DNA of 64,000 bases from CAWGLW01 sp963823525 (GTDB lineage Bacteria > Pseudomonadota > Gammaproteobacteria > Steroidobacterales > Steroidobacteraceae): positions 62,001 to 126,000 of the forward strand of contig CAWGLW010000005.1 of the NCBI GenBank assembly GCA_963823525.1, given 5' to 3'. The translations under genes were made by a program, and so were the position numbers. Below, one piece after another: positions 8,528-17,453 of the stretch; position 1 is the stretch's first letter; each line of letters opens with the position of its first letter. Below the pieces are notes generated by a model. That model saw only the letters and a list, made by a program, of their open reading frames with translations, was not told the DNA's origin and did no database searches.

Positions 8528-9337
8528 GTGCGAATCGCGCTGGGGATCGAATACGACGGCTCGGCGTTCTCCGGCTGGCAGGTGCAACCTCACGCGCGAA
8601 GCGTGCAGGGCGAACTGGAACAGGCACTTGCCCGGGTCGCCGACCACGATGTTCGCCTGACGGTCGCTGGCCGTACTGACGCCGGCGTGCACGCGATCAA
8701 TCAGGTGGCTCATTTTGACGCGACGGCTGAGCGCAGCGAGCGTGCCTGGGCCCTGGGTGCTAACAACTATGCAGGGTCGGATCTCAGCGTTCTCTGGGCG
8801 CGAGTCGTCGCCGAGAACTTTAACGCGCGTTACAGTGCGCAGTGGCGCCGTTACGTCTACAGGATCGTGGAGCGCCCGACACGCCCTGCGCTGCAGCGCG
8901 CGCGAACCTGCTGGAGCCGTGAGCGCCTGGATGTCGGGCGGATGCACGAAGCCGCGCAGTGCCTGCTCGGCCAGCACGACTTCTCGGCTTTTCGAGCCGC
9001 GCAGTGCCAGGCGAGGACCGCGGTGCGCCATGTGATTTCAATAGAAGTTCGCCGAGACACGCCTTTTATCGAAATCGACATCAGCGCGAATGCCTTCCTG
9101 CATCACATGGTGCGGAATATTGCCGGATCGTTGATGGCTGTCGGTGCCGGTACCCACCCGCCGTCCTGGCTGGACACGGTGCTCGAGTCGCGCGAGCGGC
9201 GCCGCGCCGGCATGACTGCCCCTGCCGCCGGGCTGTACCTCGTGGCCGTCGGGTATCCGACCAGATTCAACCTGCCCGTCGCAACTCCTGATCCACGGTC
9301 GAGTCTGACTTGCCAGTCGGCGCCACCGGGCGTATAG
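8528..9337 (+). CDS. truA: tRNA pseudouridine(38-40) synthase TruA
   Basis: It isomerises uridines at positions 38-40 of the tRNA anticodon arm to pseudouridine. The 269-residue length matches E. coli TruA. The catalytic aspartate lies in AGRTDAGVHA, and the N-terminal YDGSAFSGWQVQ and the C-terminal FLHHMVRNIAGSL are hallmarks. The start is GTG, 10 bases after the fimV stop. In related genomes trpF often follows; here accD follows directly after 29 bases. Confidence 0.97.
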   Translation: MRIALGIEYDGSAFSGWQVQPHARSVQGELEQALARVADHDVRLTVAGRTDAGVHAINQVAHFDATAERSERAWALGANNYAGSDLSVLWARVVAENFNARYSAQWRRYVYRIVERPTRPALQRARTCWSRERLDVGRMHEAAQCLLGQHDFSAFRAAQCQARTAVRHVISIEVRRDTPFIEIDISANAFLHHMVRNIAGSLMAVGAGTHPPSWLDTVLESRERRRAGMTAPAAGLYLVAVGYPTRFNLPVATPDPRSSLTCQSAPPGV

Positions 9338-9366
9338 ACTGCGCAACCGCAAGCAGGAGGTCGGCC

Positions 9367-10245
9367 GTGACCTGGTTCGAGAAGATCATGCCCTCGCGTA
9401 TCAAGACGGAACGCCGGATGCGCTCGGTGCCCGAAGGACTGTGGAGCAAATGTCCTGCCTGCGATGCCGTCCTGTATCGGGCCGAGCTCGAGCGCAATCT
9501 CAAGGTCTGCCCGAAGTGCGGGCACCACATGCGCATTTCGGCTCGCGAGCGCCTCGAGCATTTCCTTGACCCCGGAAAACAGGAAGAGCTGGCCGCCGAT
9601 GTCGGTCCTGAAGACCCGCTGAAATTCCGCGACAGCCGCAAGTATCGGGATCGAATCGCCATTGCACAAAAGCAGACCGGCGAAAAGGACGCGTTAATTG
9701 TCGTCGCAGGTGCATTGAAGGGCATGGAAATCATCGCCTGTGCTTTCGAGTTTCGATTTCTGGGCGGATCGATGGGCTCGGCGGTCGGGGAGCGATTCGT
9801 ACGCGGCGCGGAACAGAGTATCGAGCGTCGTGCGCCGCTGATCTGCTTTTCGTCGAGCGGTGGTGCGCGCATGCAGGAAGGCCTGTTGTCGCTGTTGCAG
9901 ATGAGCAAGACCAGCGCAGCGCTGGCACGGATGGCCAGGGCGGGGTTGCCGTTTGTGTCGGTGCTGACCGACCCGACGACCGGCGGTGTCTCGGCGAGTC
10001 TTGCGATGCTCGGTGACCTCAACATTGCCGAGCCGCGGGCGCTGATCGGATTCGCAGGTCCGCGCGTCATTGAGCAGACGGTTCGCGAGACTTTGCCGGA
10101 AGGCTTTCAACGCAGCGAATTCCTGCTCGAGCACGGCGCGCTGGATATGATAGTAGACCGGCGTGAAATGCGTGATCGTGTTGCCGCGCTGCTGGCTTTG
10201 CTCATGCAGAAACCCATGCCGGAGGCGTCCGTCGAGCCGGCCTGA
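9367..10245 (+). CDS. accD: Acetyl-CoA carboxylase carboxyltransferase beta subunit
   Basis: This subunit pairs with AccA to move the carboxyl group from biotin to acetyl-CoA in the first step of fatty acid synthesis. It is 292 residues long. The N-terminal zinc ribbon is complete, with CPAC at C29/C32 and CPKC at C48/C51, and the crotonase-like core shows FSSSGGARMQEGLLSLLQM and DPTTGGVSASLAMLGD. A strong AGGAGG site at 9355-9360 fixes the GTG start 6 bases later; the frame is open further upstream without a site. folC begins one base after the stop. Confidence 0.97.
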   Translation: MTWFEKIMPSRIKTERRMRSVPEGLWSKCPACDAVLYRAELERNLKVCPKCGHHMRISARERLEHFLDPGKQEELAADVGPEDPLKFRDSRKYRDRIAIAQKQTGEKDALIVVAGALKGMEIIACAFEFRFLGGSMGSAVGERFVRGAEQSIERRAPLICFSSSGGARMQEGLLSLLQMSKTSAALARMARAGLPFVSVLTDPTTGGVSASLAMLGDLNIAEPRALIGFAGPRVIEQTVRETLPEGFQRSEFLLEHGALDMIVDRREMRDRVAALLALLMQKPMPEASVEPA

Positions 10246-10246
10246 A

Positions 10247-11524
10247 ATGCCCTCAGGCATCCGCTTCCCGGACCTTGCGGCCTGGCTGCAGTGGCAACAG
10301 GCTTTTCATCCCAAAGCCATTGATCCGGGGCTCGAGCGCATACGCCGCGTGCTGCAGCGGACCGGCTGGAAAAAGCCGGCCTCAGTCGTGCTGACGATTG
10401 CAGGCACGAATGGCAAGGGCTCCTGCGTCGCCATGGCTGAGTCGATACTCCTTGCCTGCGGGTATCGGACCGGCAGTTTTACCTCACCTCACCTGATCGA
10501 CTATCGAGAACGCGTGCGTCTAGACGGACGTATGACCTCTGAGGCCTCGCTGGTCACAGCCTTCGAACGCATTGTCGATTCACTGGGTGCCGATTCGCTG
10601 ACTTACTTTGAATTCAACGCTCTCGCGGCGTTGTTGATCATCGAGACGTTTCGGCCGGACGTGACGATTCTGGAGGTTGGCATGGGGGGGCGGCTCGATG
10701 CTGTCAACGTAGTCGACGCCGATGTTTCGATCATCGCCTCAATCAGTGTTGATCACGAGCAGTGGCTGGGCAGCGATACGGAAACCATCGGGCGTGAGAA
10801 GGCCGGCGTTTTCAGGCCCGATCAGCCCGCCATATTCGGATCCGGGCCGGTCCCGTTATCCGTTGCGGCCGAGGCGCGACGTATCGGTGCACGACTGCAA
10901 TTACCGGGTCGCGATTTCAAAACCACTGCGAACCCGGACGGCACCTGGAATTTCCGGGGACGTCAGTATTGTCTCGATTCCTTGCCGTGGCCCGGCTTTG
11001 GTGGAGTCTCACAGCTGGCCAACGCCGCCGCTACGCTGGCTGCGCTGTTCGAACTGCCGGGCCTGAGGCTGGCGCCGGCATCGGTTGCTGAAGGCCTGCG
11101 GTTGGCCCGGCTGCCCGGGCGATTGCAGCGTCTGGAGGACTCGCAGGGCTGCCACTGGATCCTCGATGTCGCCCACAATCCCGGCGCGGTGCGGGAACTG
11201 GTCGACAGCCTCGGACGCGAACCGGTCAACGGCCGCACCGTTGGAATCGTCGGCCTGCTGGCCGACAAGGATGCCTCGGGCATTTTCGCTGCAATCGGTG
11301 ACTGTTTCGATGAACTTGTCGCGGTCGAAACCGAGGGTGTCAGGGGACAGTCAGATGTTGAGCTGGTGAAACAGGCCGCAGAAGCGGGAGTCAGCATGCG
11401 CCCAGGCGGCTCCGTAGCCGATGCAATTCGCGCGGCCCGGCGCGACTGCGCCACAGGCGACCGACTGGTCGTGTTCGGTTCGTTCCACACGGTCGGTCCG
11501 GCGCTGGGTCTGTTGCGTGCCTGA
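10247..11524 (+). CDS. folC: Dihydrofolate synthase / folylpolyglutamate synthase
   Basis: A Mur-ligase-family enzyme that adds glutamate to dihydropteroate and extends folate glutamate tails. It is 425 residues long. The ATP-binding loop is TIAGTNGKGSCVAMAE, followed by GSFTSPHLIDYRERVR, and the metal-site region FEFNALAALLIIE and DVAHNPGAVREL are typical. The ATG at 10247 lies one base after the accD stop and starts just before the conserved FPDLAAWLQWQ; a longer upstream frame only overlaps accD. Part of the fimV-truA-accD-folC-dedD-cvpA-purF block. Confidence 0.96.
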   Translation: MPSGIRFPDLAAWLQWQQAFHPKAIDPGLERIRRVLQRTGWKKPASVVLTIAGTNGKGSCVAMAESILLACGYRTGSFTSPHLIDYRERVRLDGRMTSEASLVTAFERIVDSLGADSLTYFEFNALAALLIIETFRPDVTILEVGMGGRLDAVNVVDADVSIIASISVDHEQWLGSDTETIGREKAGVFRPDQPAIFGSGPVPLSVAAEARRIGARLQLPGRDFKTTANPDGTWNFRGRQYCLDSLPWPGFGGVSQLANAAATLAALFELPGLRLAPASVAEGLRLARLPGRLQRLEDSQGCHWILDVAHNPGAVRELVDSLGREPVNGRTVGIVGLLADKDASGIFAAIGDCFDELVAVETEGVRGQSDVELVKQAAEAGVSMRPGGSVADAIRAARRDCATGDRLVVFGSFHTVGPALGLLRA

Positions 11525-11544
11525 GGGCTTATAATTCGCGGACC

Positions 11545-12213
11545 ATGGATGAACAACTCAAGGCGCGTTTGATCGGGGCCGCCGCACTGGTCCTTCTTGC
11601 CGTAGTGCTGATCCCGGAATTGCTTTCCTCCCATCGCCCGTCCGGCACGGCTGAAAACGACGAGGGCGAGGCCGAGGGAGTGCGCTCGATTACGATCGAC
11701 CTAGGCGGGACCGGCGGCCGGGTGACGCCCTCCGAGGCAACGCGATTGCCGGCCAGCACGCCATCGAAGACGCCAGCGAATGCCGCTGAGGCCGGGGCGG
11801 CTGATGGCGGCCAGCCAATGGCGGCCCCGGCTGCAAAGCCGGCCGATGTTTCGCGCCCCGTTTCCGCCAAGGCGGCGCCCGAAGCCCGGGATGGCGCGGC
11901 CGCGCAAACGCCTGTCGCGGCGAAGCCGGAACCGCTGGCGGTTGCGAAGCCGAAGCCGCCGCCTGCGCCGGCAGCCGCTGTTGCTTCCGGCTGGTCGGTT
12001 CAGGTAGGTGCCTTTCGTTCCAGCGACTCCGCCCAGAAAGTTGCGCGTGATCTCAAGGAGGCCGGATTCAGTGCCTATGTCATTCCCGCGAAGTCGGACA
12101 AGGGACTGAACCGCGTACGAGTCGGTCCCGAGCCGGACAAGGAAAAGGCCAATGAACTGGCGCGACGCCTGAAGGCGAGGGGCCTGCCGGTAGCAGTCGT
12201 GTCAAATCGATGA
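11545..12213 (+). CDS. dedD: DedD-like SPOR-domain protein
   Basis: A 222-residue bitopic inner-membrane protein: a short cytoplasmic N-terminus, one membrane segment (about residues 9-26), a long Ala/Pro/Lys-rich periplasmic linker, and a C-terminal SPOR domain (about 143-218, WSVQVGAFRSSDSAQKVARDL). SPOR domains bind denuded peptidoglycan at the division septum. The position between folC and cvpA matches dedD. A TATAAT element at 11530-11535 just ahead of the ATG could be a -10 box but has no clear -35 partner. Confidence 0.9.
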   Translation: MDEQLKARLIGAAALVLLAVVLIPELLSSHRPSGTAENDEGEAEGVRSITIDLGGTGGRVTPSEATRLPASTPSKTPANAAEAGAADGGQPMAAPAAKPADVSRPVSAKAAPEARDGAAAQTPVAAKPEPLAVAKPKPPPAPAAAVASGWSVQVGAFRSSDSAQKVARDLKEAGFSAYVIPAKSDKGLNRVRVGPEPDKEKANELARRLKARGLPVAVVSNR

Positions 12214-12269
12214 GTTGGCTCTGCTAGAATTCGCGCGGTCAGACGCCCAAGGAACAGACGGACCGACGT

Positions 12270-12773
12270 ATGACGACTCTGGACTACATTCTGGCCGCTA
12301 TTGTGCTGGTTTCGATCCTGTTCGGTGCAGCGCGAGGGTTTCTGCGGGAGTCCATCGCACTGCTCAGCTGGCTGGTCGGACTCTGGCTGGCGTGGCGCTA
12401 TTCTGACCTTATCGAGCCGTATCTGGGGGGCGCGCTTGCCGGCACGGAGCTGCAGGTCTGGGTCGCCCGCCTGATTATTCTTCTGATGGTCGTCGTAACA
12501 GGCTGGGTGCTTGCCTCTCTGCTTGGCTTTCTTGTGCAGCGCTCAGGGCTCACGCTGGGGGTGGATCGGGTGCTCGGGGCCGTCTTTGGACTGGTCCGCG
12601 GCGCGGTGATTGTTGGTTTTATCGTCATGATGGGGCAGGCAGCCAAGCTGCAGTCCGAGCCCTGGTGGGACGCGTCGCTGATCATGCCGCTCGGCGAGGA
12701 GATGGCGGCGATTCTCAGCGGCTACGTTGAAACCGGGCGTCAGGTCGTGCAGGACTCGTTGCCGGACACTTGA
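12270..12773 (+). CDS. cvpA: CvpA family membrane protein
   Basis: A 167-residue inner-membrane protein with four predicted membrane segments, beginning TTLDYILAAIVLVSILFGAARGF, which is typical of the CvpA (colicin V production) family. The biochemical role is unknown; family members contribute to envelope robustness. It is followed by purF after 9 bases, the conserved cvpA-purF pairing. Upstream, TGCTAGAAT at 12222-12230 resembles an extended -10 element. Confidence 0.93.
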   Translation: MTTLDYILAAIVLVSILFGAARGFLRESIALLSWLVGLWLAWRYSDLIEPYLGGALAGTELQVWVARLIILLMVVVTGWVLASLLGFLVQRSGLTLGVDRVLGAVFGLVRGAVIVGFIVMMGQAAKLQSEPWWDASLIMPLGEEMAAILSGYVETGRQVVQDSLPDT

Positions 12774-12782
12774 GGCAGAACC

Positions 12783-14294
12783 ATGTGCGGAATCGTCGGT
12801 ATCGTCGGTGTTGGCCCGGTCAACCAGAAGATCTATGACGCTTTGACGGTGCTCCAGCATCGCGGCCAGGATGCCGCGGGCATCATGACGGCCGACCAGG
12901 GCAAAATCTATCTCCGCAAGGACAACGGGCTGGTTCGTGACGTCTTTCAGCAGCGCCACATGTTGCAGCTCAAAGGCAATGTCGGTGTGGGTCACGTGCG
13001 TTACCCGACGGCCGGGTGCGCGAGCTCGGCTGAGGCGCAGCCATTCTACGTCAATGCGCCCTATGGTATTTGTCTTGCTCACAACGGCAACCTGACCAAT
13101 GCAGCGGAGCTGGCCGAGACGCTGATTCGCGATGATCGCCGGCACCTGAATACGTCCTCCGATTCGGAAGTGCTGCTGAACGTTCTGGCCAGCGAGTTGC
13201 AGCGATTCGGGGCAGCGCGCGCTTCCGCGGAAGATATCTTTGCGGCGGTCGGCGCTGTCTACCGGCGGGTGCGAGGAGGCTTTGCAGGCGTCGCGATGAT
13301 TCTCGATCATGGAATTCTTGGATTTCGGGACCCCTACGGAATTCGCCCGCTGATCATAGGGAAGCGAGAAGTGCCGGGCGGCACGGAGTACATGCTGGCT
13401 TCGGAAAGCGTCGCGCTCGACATGATCGGTTTCGAGATGCTGCGCGACGTGGCGCCGGGCGAGGCCGTGTTCATAGACATGGCCGGTCAGTTTCATGCCC
13501 AGCAGTGCGCACAGTGCGTGGCGCACACGCCCTGCATATTCGAGTACGTCTATTTTGCGCGACCGGACTCGATCATCGACAACATCTCAGTCTACAAGGC
13601 GCGCCTGCGCATGGGTGAACTGCTCGCCGAGCAGATTCGCGTCCAGCGACCGGATCACGACATCGACGTCGTGATCCCGATACCCGACACCAGCCGCACG
13701 AGCGCGCTGCAGGTGGCCCAGTTGCTCGGTGTGAAATACCGCGAAGGATTCATAAAAAATCGCTATATCGGTCGCACGTTCATCATGCCCGGCCAGGATT
13801 TGCGCTCCAGGTCGGTACGCAACAAGCTCAACGCAATCGACCTGGAGTTCCGTGGCAAGAATGTGCTGCTGGTGGACGATTCGATCGTGCGCGGTACGAC
13901 CTCGGCACAGATTATCGAAATCGCCCGCGAAGCCGGCGCGCGCAAGGTGTATTTTGCCTCGGCAGCGCCGCCGGTTCGATATCCGAATGTCTATGGCATT
14001 GATATGCCGGCGGCATCTGAACTGGTGGCTTCAGGGCGTACGGAGGAGGAGGTCGCGCGAATCATCGGCGCCGACTGGCTTATCTACCAGAAGCTCTCCG
14101 ACCTCGTGCGCGCGGTGCGACATCACGACTCCGAGGTGACGGAATTCGACACGTCATGCTTCTCGGGAGACTATGTGACCGGCGATATCACCGCCGAATA
14201 CCTCGACAATCTTCAGGCAGAACGATCCGATCAGGCCAAGACGCGGCGCTTGTCTGCAGAGGCGGGCTCTCTGAAGGTCGTCGTGGCGCTCTGA
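12783..14294 (+). CDS. purF: Amidophosphoribosyltransferase
   Basis: The first committed enzyme of purine synthesis: it makes 5-phosphoribosylamine from PRPP and glutamine. The nucleophilic cysteine is residue 2 (MCGIVGIVG), so no propeptide is present. The glutaminase part shows LQHRGQDAAG and CLAHNGNLTN; the phosphoribosyltransferase part shows IPIPDTSRTSALQVA and the PRPP loop VLLVDDSIVRGTTS. The 503-residue length matches the gammaproteobacterial type. It lies 9 bases after cvpA. Confidence 0.98.
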   Translation: MCGIVGIVGVGPVNQKIYDALTVLQHRGQDAAGIMTADQGKIYLRKDNGLVRDVFQQRHMLQLKGNVGVGHVRYPTAGCASSAEAQPFYVNAPYGICLAHNGNLTNAAELAETLIRDDRRHLNTSSDSEVLLNVLASELQRFGAARASAEDIFAAVGAVYRRVRGGFAGVAMILDHGILGFRDPYGIRPLIIGKREVPGGTEYMLASESVALDMIGFEMLRDVAPGEAVFIDMAGQFHAQQCAQCVAHTPCIFEYVYFARPDSIIDNISVYKARLRMGELLAEQIRVQRPDHDIDVVIPIPDTSRTSALQVAQLLGVKYREGFIKNRYIGRTFIMPGQDLRSRSVRNKLNAIDLEFRGKNVLLVDDSIVRGTTSAQIIEIAREAGARKVYFASAAPPVRYPNVYGIDMPAASELVASGRTEEEVARIIGADWLIYQKLSDLVRAVRHHDSEVTEFDTSCFSGDYVTGDITAEYLDNLQAERSDQAKTRRLSAEAGSLKVVVAL

Positions 14295-14305
14295 GCGCGT
14301 CGCCG

Positions 14306-15589
14306 TTGCCGGGCCACGACGCGCAAGCGCATGGCGCCGCGCCGATCGGGCCCTCCGGAGCCAAGGTGCTTCTCGAATGCCTGCAAAGCGCGCTCCGGGC
14401 TGTGGACGCGCGATCGTGCGTGCGTGCGGCGCTTGCCGACGAGGCCCCCGCAGGCGACTGGCGGGTCGTCGCCATCGGCAAGGCCGCGGGCGCGATGACG
14501 ATGGGTGCCTTCGACTTTCTTGCCGACCGCATGAACGGCGCACTGGTCATTTCAAAGCCCGGTTATTTCCCGCCAGGGCTGATGAAGGTACCGGGCGTGG
14601 AGTGGATGGACTCGGCCCACCCCGAACCGGACCAGCGCAGTCTCGAGGCAGGTCACAGGCTCGAGTCGCTGGTCGGCGCAGCGCCGCGCGGCGAGCGTTT
14701 CCTGTTTCTGATCTCCGGCGGCGCTTCGAGCCTCGTCGAAGCGCTGCGCCAGGGCGTCGATCTCGCTGATCTGCAACGCCTCAATCGCTGGGCCCTGTCG
14801 AGCGGCTGGACGATTGAGGCCGTGAACGAGCTGCGGCGGCGCATCTCCCGCATCAAGGGTGGCGGGCTCGCCAGATGGGTTGGCAGCCGCGAAGCGTTGG
14901 CATTGATGATTTCCGACGTCGTTACCGATGACCCCGCTGTCATAGGCTCCGGCCTGCTGCACGCACCGGCCGTCACCACGGAACGGCCGGCAGGCGAACC
15001 GGCCTGGATTGAAGGAATGCTCAAGCGAGCCGCGGGGCGTGAGGCGGACGGCCCGGCGCGTCCGCCTATCCGTTACCGAATCGTTGCCGGCAACCGCACA
15101 GCTTGCCGGGCTGCGGGCCGCTGCGGCGAACGCCAGGGTCTGCGGGTCCGCTACGGGCGCAGCCGTTTTTCCGGGGACGCGCAGCACCTGGGAACCCGGT
15201 TTGCGCGCGCCGCCTTGCAGGCGCAGCCTGGCACGCTGTGGGTCTGGGGCGGTGAGTCGACCGTCGTATTGCCTCCTTCACCAGGGCGAGGCGGACGCAA
15301 CCAGCACCTGGCATTAAGCGCTGCGAGGGGGCTTGCTGGTCACGGTGGCGCCTGGTTACTCGCGGTGGGCACGGACGGCGCTGACGGCTGCAGCGACGAT
15401 GCCGGCGCACTGGTTGACGGAAAGACGATCGCGCGCGGATCGCTGGCGGGCCTTGATTCGCAACAGTGTCTTCGTGAGGCTGACTCCGGCCGCTTTCTGC
15501 AGGCCTCGGGCGATCTGGTGCACACTGGACCGACATTGACCAACGTTGGTGACCTCGTGCTCGCGCTGAAACTCGAGGCGCGATTGTGA
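14306..15589 (+). CDS. MOFRL-family glycerate 2-kinase
   Basis: A glycerate kinase of the MOFRL (GckA/TtuD) type, phosphorylating D-glycerate to 2-phosphoglycerate. N-terminal features are VVAIGKAAGAMTMGAFD and FLISGGASSLVE; the C-terminal MOFRL region shows GRGGRNQHLAL and AVGTDGADGCSDDAGALVDG. The start is unclear: TTG 14306 is used because it gives 427 residues, close to the family size, while GTG 14366 has a better GGAG site and the frame is also open back into purF. The 3' end overlaps the next gene by 4 bases (GTGA). No other glycerate-pathway genes are adjacent. Confidence 0.88.
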   Translation: MPGHDAQAHGAAPIGPSGAKVLLECLQSALRAVDARSCVRAALADEAPAGDWRVVAIGKAAGAMTMGAFDFLADRMNGALVISKPGYFPPGLMKVPGVEWMDSAHPEPDQRSLEAGHRLESLVGAAPRGERFLFLISGGASSLVEALRQGVDLADLQRLNRWALSSGWTIEAVNELRRRISRIKGGGLARWVGSREALALMISDVVTDDPAVIGSGLLHAPAVTTERPAGEPAWIEGMLKRAAGREADGPARPPIRYRIVAGNRTACRAAGRCGERQGLRVRYGRSRFSGDAQHLGTRFARAALQAQPGTLWVWGGESTVVLPPSPGRGGRNQHLALSAARGLAGHGGAWLLAVGTDGADGCSDDAGALVDGKTIARGSLAGLDSQQCLREADSGRFLQASGDLVHTGPTLTNVGDLVLALKLEARL

Positions 15590-16836
15590 GCCCGCGCACG
15601 CTCATAATCAGTGACCGCGCCGAGTTCCGGCAGTTGCTGGCCCATCACCTGACGCTCGAGTGGCCGGATGCCATGCCGGCGGAATACGAACCGTCGAGCC
15701 GCGGTCGACTGAAGGCTGGCTTTACCGGTGCCGCCTACGATGCCGTGCTGCTCGATTATCGGGTGCAGGAGGAGCGGGGCATCGAATGGCTCGAGGATCT
15801 GAGCGAGCGGGCCGGGTTTCCGCCGATTGTGTATTTTGCGTCGGGCAACGATGCCGGGACCACCCGGGCAGCCCGGCGCTCAGGTGCCTCCTACGTGCTC
15901 GCGCAACGGGATTTCGAACATTCGCAGTTTGCGGCCGTTTTAAGGGACGCCGTTGCGCGGCACCAGAATATTCTTTCCGGCACCTCCCGGGCCGCTCTTA
16001 AACCGGCGCCGGAGGATCGCTTTGGATCCGTGCGCATCAAGGGTCATCGCTGCCTGCGCAGGATCTCGGTGGGCGGGTCCTCGAGTGTATTTCTTGCCGA
16101 GAACGTAAGGACAGGCAAAAAGCTTGTGCTAAAGGTATTTCGCCAGGTGCCGGATGTCGTTGAATCGAGCACGACCTTCGACCGGTTTCTGCGCGAGTAC
16201 GAACTCGTGGCCCACCTGAGTCACCCGAACATTGCGAGGATTTACGACATCGGCGTGGCCGACGATCACCTGTTCCTGGCCATGGAATACTTTTCGGGCG
16301 GAGATCTCAGGACCCGCATGAAGCGCGCGCTGCCCTGGCGTACCTCGCTGGCCTATCTCGGTCAGATGGCCGGCGCACTCGACGCGCTGCACACGGTCGG
16401 CGTACTGCACCGGGACCTGAAGCCAGGTAACGTACTGCTGCGGGCAGATGACAGTGTTGCGTTAATTGATTTCGGTCTGGCGAGGCAGCTGAATCTCGAC
16501 AGCGACATCACGGGGACCGGCGCGATTTTCGGCACGCCTCATTACATGAGCCCTGAGCAGGGGCACGGATTACCGCTTGATGAGCGCAGCGACATCTACA
16601 GTCTGGGCGTTATTTTCTATGAAATGCTGATGGCGGAGAAACCCTATGTCGCGGAGTCGCCGCTGGCCGTCATCTACAAGCATGCGAATGAACCGGTTCC
16701 GCCGTTGCCCGGTTCGCTGGTGAACCTGCAGCCGCTGCTGAACTCACTGCTGGCAAAGGATCCGGCCGGGCGTCCCACATCGGCAGCGGACCTTATCGCC
16801 TGGGTCGGGGAGATCCAGGCCGCCTCTGCATCATGA
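15586..16836 (+). CDS. Receiver-like domain fused to Ser/Thr protein kinase
   Basis: A 416-residue cytoplasmic protein. Residues 1-125 look like a response-regulator receiver with a candidate phosphoacceptor D57 (DAVLLDYRV), but the usual lysine after strand 5 is replaced (YVLAQRDF), so it may be a pseudo-receiver. From about residue 148 there is a complete Hanks-type kinase: a glycine loop ISVGGSSSVF, K183, the catalytic HRDLKPGN (D277), the DFG aspartate D295 and GTPHYMSPEQ, so it should be active. There is no membrane segment. The GTG start overlaps the glycerate kinase stop, and miaE overlaps its own stop, suggesting translational coupling. Its target is unknown. Confidence 0.9.
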   Translation: MSPRTLIISDRAEFRQLLAHHLTLEWPDAMPAEYEPSSRGRLKAGFTGAAYDAVLLDYRVQEERGIEWLEDLSERAGFPPIVYFASGNDAGTTRAARRSGASYVLAQRDFEHSQFAAVLRDAVARHQNILSGTSRAALKPAPEDRFGSVRIKGHRCLRRISVGGSSSVFLAENVRTGKKLVLKVFRQVPDVVESSTTFDRFLREYELVAHLSHPNIARIYDIGVADDHLFLAMEYFSGGDLRTRMKRALPWRTSLAYLGQMAGALDALHTVGVLHRDLKPGNVLLRADDSVALIDFGLARQLNLDSDITGTGAIFGTPHYMSPEQGHGLPLDERSDIYSLGVIFYEMLMAEKPYVAESPLAVIYKHANEPVPPLPGSLVNLQPLLNSLLAKDPAGRPTSAADLIAWVGEIQAASAS

Positions 16837-17426
16837 GCGGATCGCAAACGGACATTCTGCTGGCGGCTTCTCCGCAGGAGTGGTTTGCGCTGGCGGGGAC
16901 GCGCTGGCCGGAGCTGTTGCTGGACCATGCAAATTGCGAGAAGAAGGCTGCGTCGACCGCGCTTTCGCTGATGTTTGCCTACGCGGAGGATTTTGACCTC
17001 GCCGCGCGGATGTCGCGACTGGCTCGCGAGGAATTGCGCCATTTCGAGCTCGTCCAGATGAAACTGAAGGAGCACAACGTCGCCTTTCGGCGCTTGAGTC
17101 CCTCCCGGTATGCGGAGGGTTTGCGAAAGAGCCTGAGCCGCGACGAGCCGGCCCGAAGGCTGGACCTGCTGCTGTGCGGAGCTTTGATCGAAGCGCGGTC
17201 CTGTGAGCGGTTTGTCGGGCTGGTCCCGCGACTCGAGACGCCTCTCGCGGCGCTCTATGCGTCTCTGGCGAAGTCAGAGGCGCGCCATGCTGGCCTGTAC
17301 CTGCGTCTTGCGGCAAAGGTGGATCCGGACTGGCGTGATCGCCTGTCGGCGCTGGCAGAAGTCGAGGCCGAACTGGCGACAGCGCCGGATTGCCAGTTCA
17401 GGTTTCATTCGGGCCGGCCGATCTGA
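16833..17426 (+). CDS. miaE: tRNA-(ms2io6A) hydroxylase MiaE
   Basis: A diiron monooxygenase that hydroxylates the isopentenyl group of ms2i6A37 in tRNA. It is 197 residues long. The carboxylate/histidine iron ligands are recognisable as EKKA, REELRHFE, IEARSCERF and KSEARHAGLY, in the ferritin-like four-helix order. The ATG overlaps the stop of the receiver-kinase gene (ATGA). It is convergent with lpxH, 27 bases away. Confidence 0.94.
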   Translation: MSGSQTDILLAASPQEWFALAGTRWPELLLDHANCEKKAASTALSLMFAYAEDFDLAARMSRLAREELRHFELVQMKLKEHNVAFRRLSPSRYAEGLRKSLSRDEPARRLDLLLCGALIEARSCERFVGLVPRLETPLAALYASLAKSEARHAGLYLRLAAKVDPDWRDRLSALAEVEAELATAPDCQFRFHSGRPI

Positions 17427-17453
17427 GCGACCCGCTTGCCTTGGCCGGCAGCC

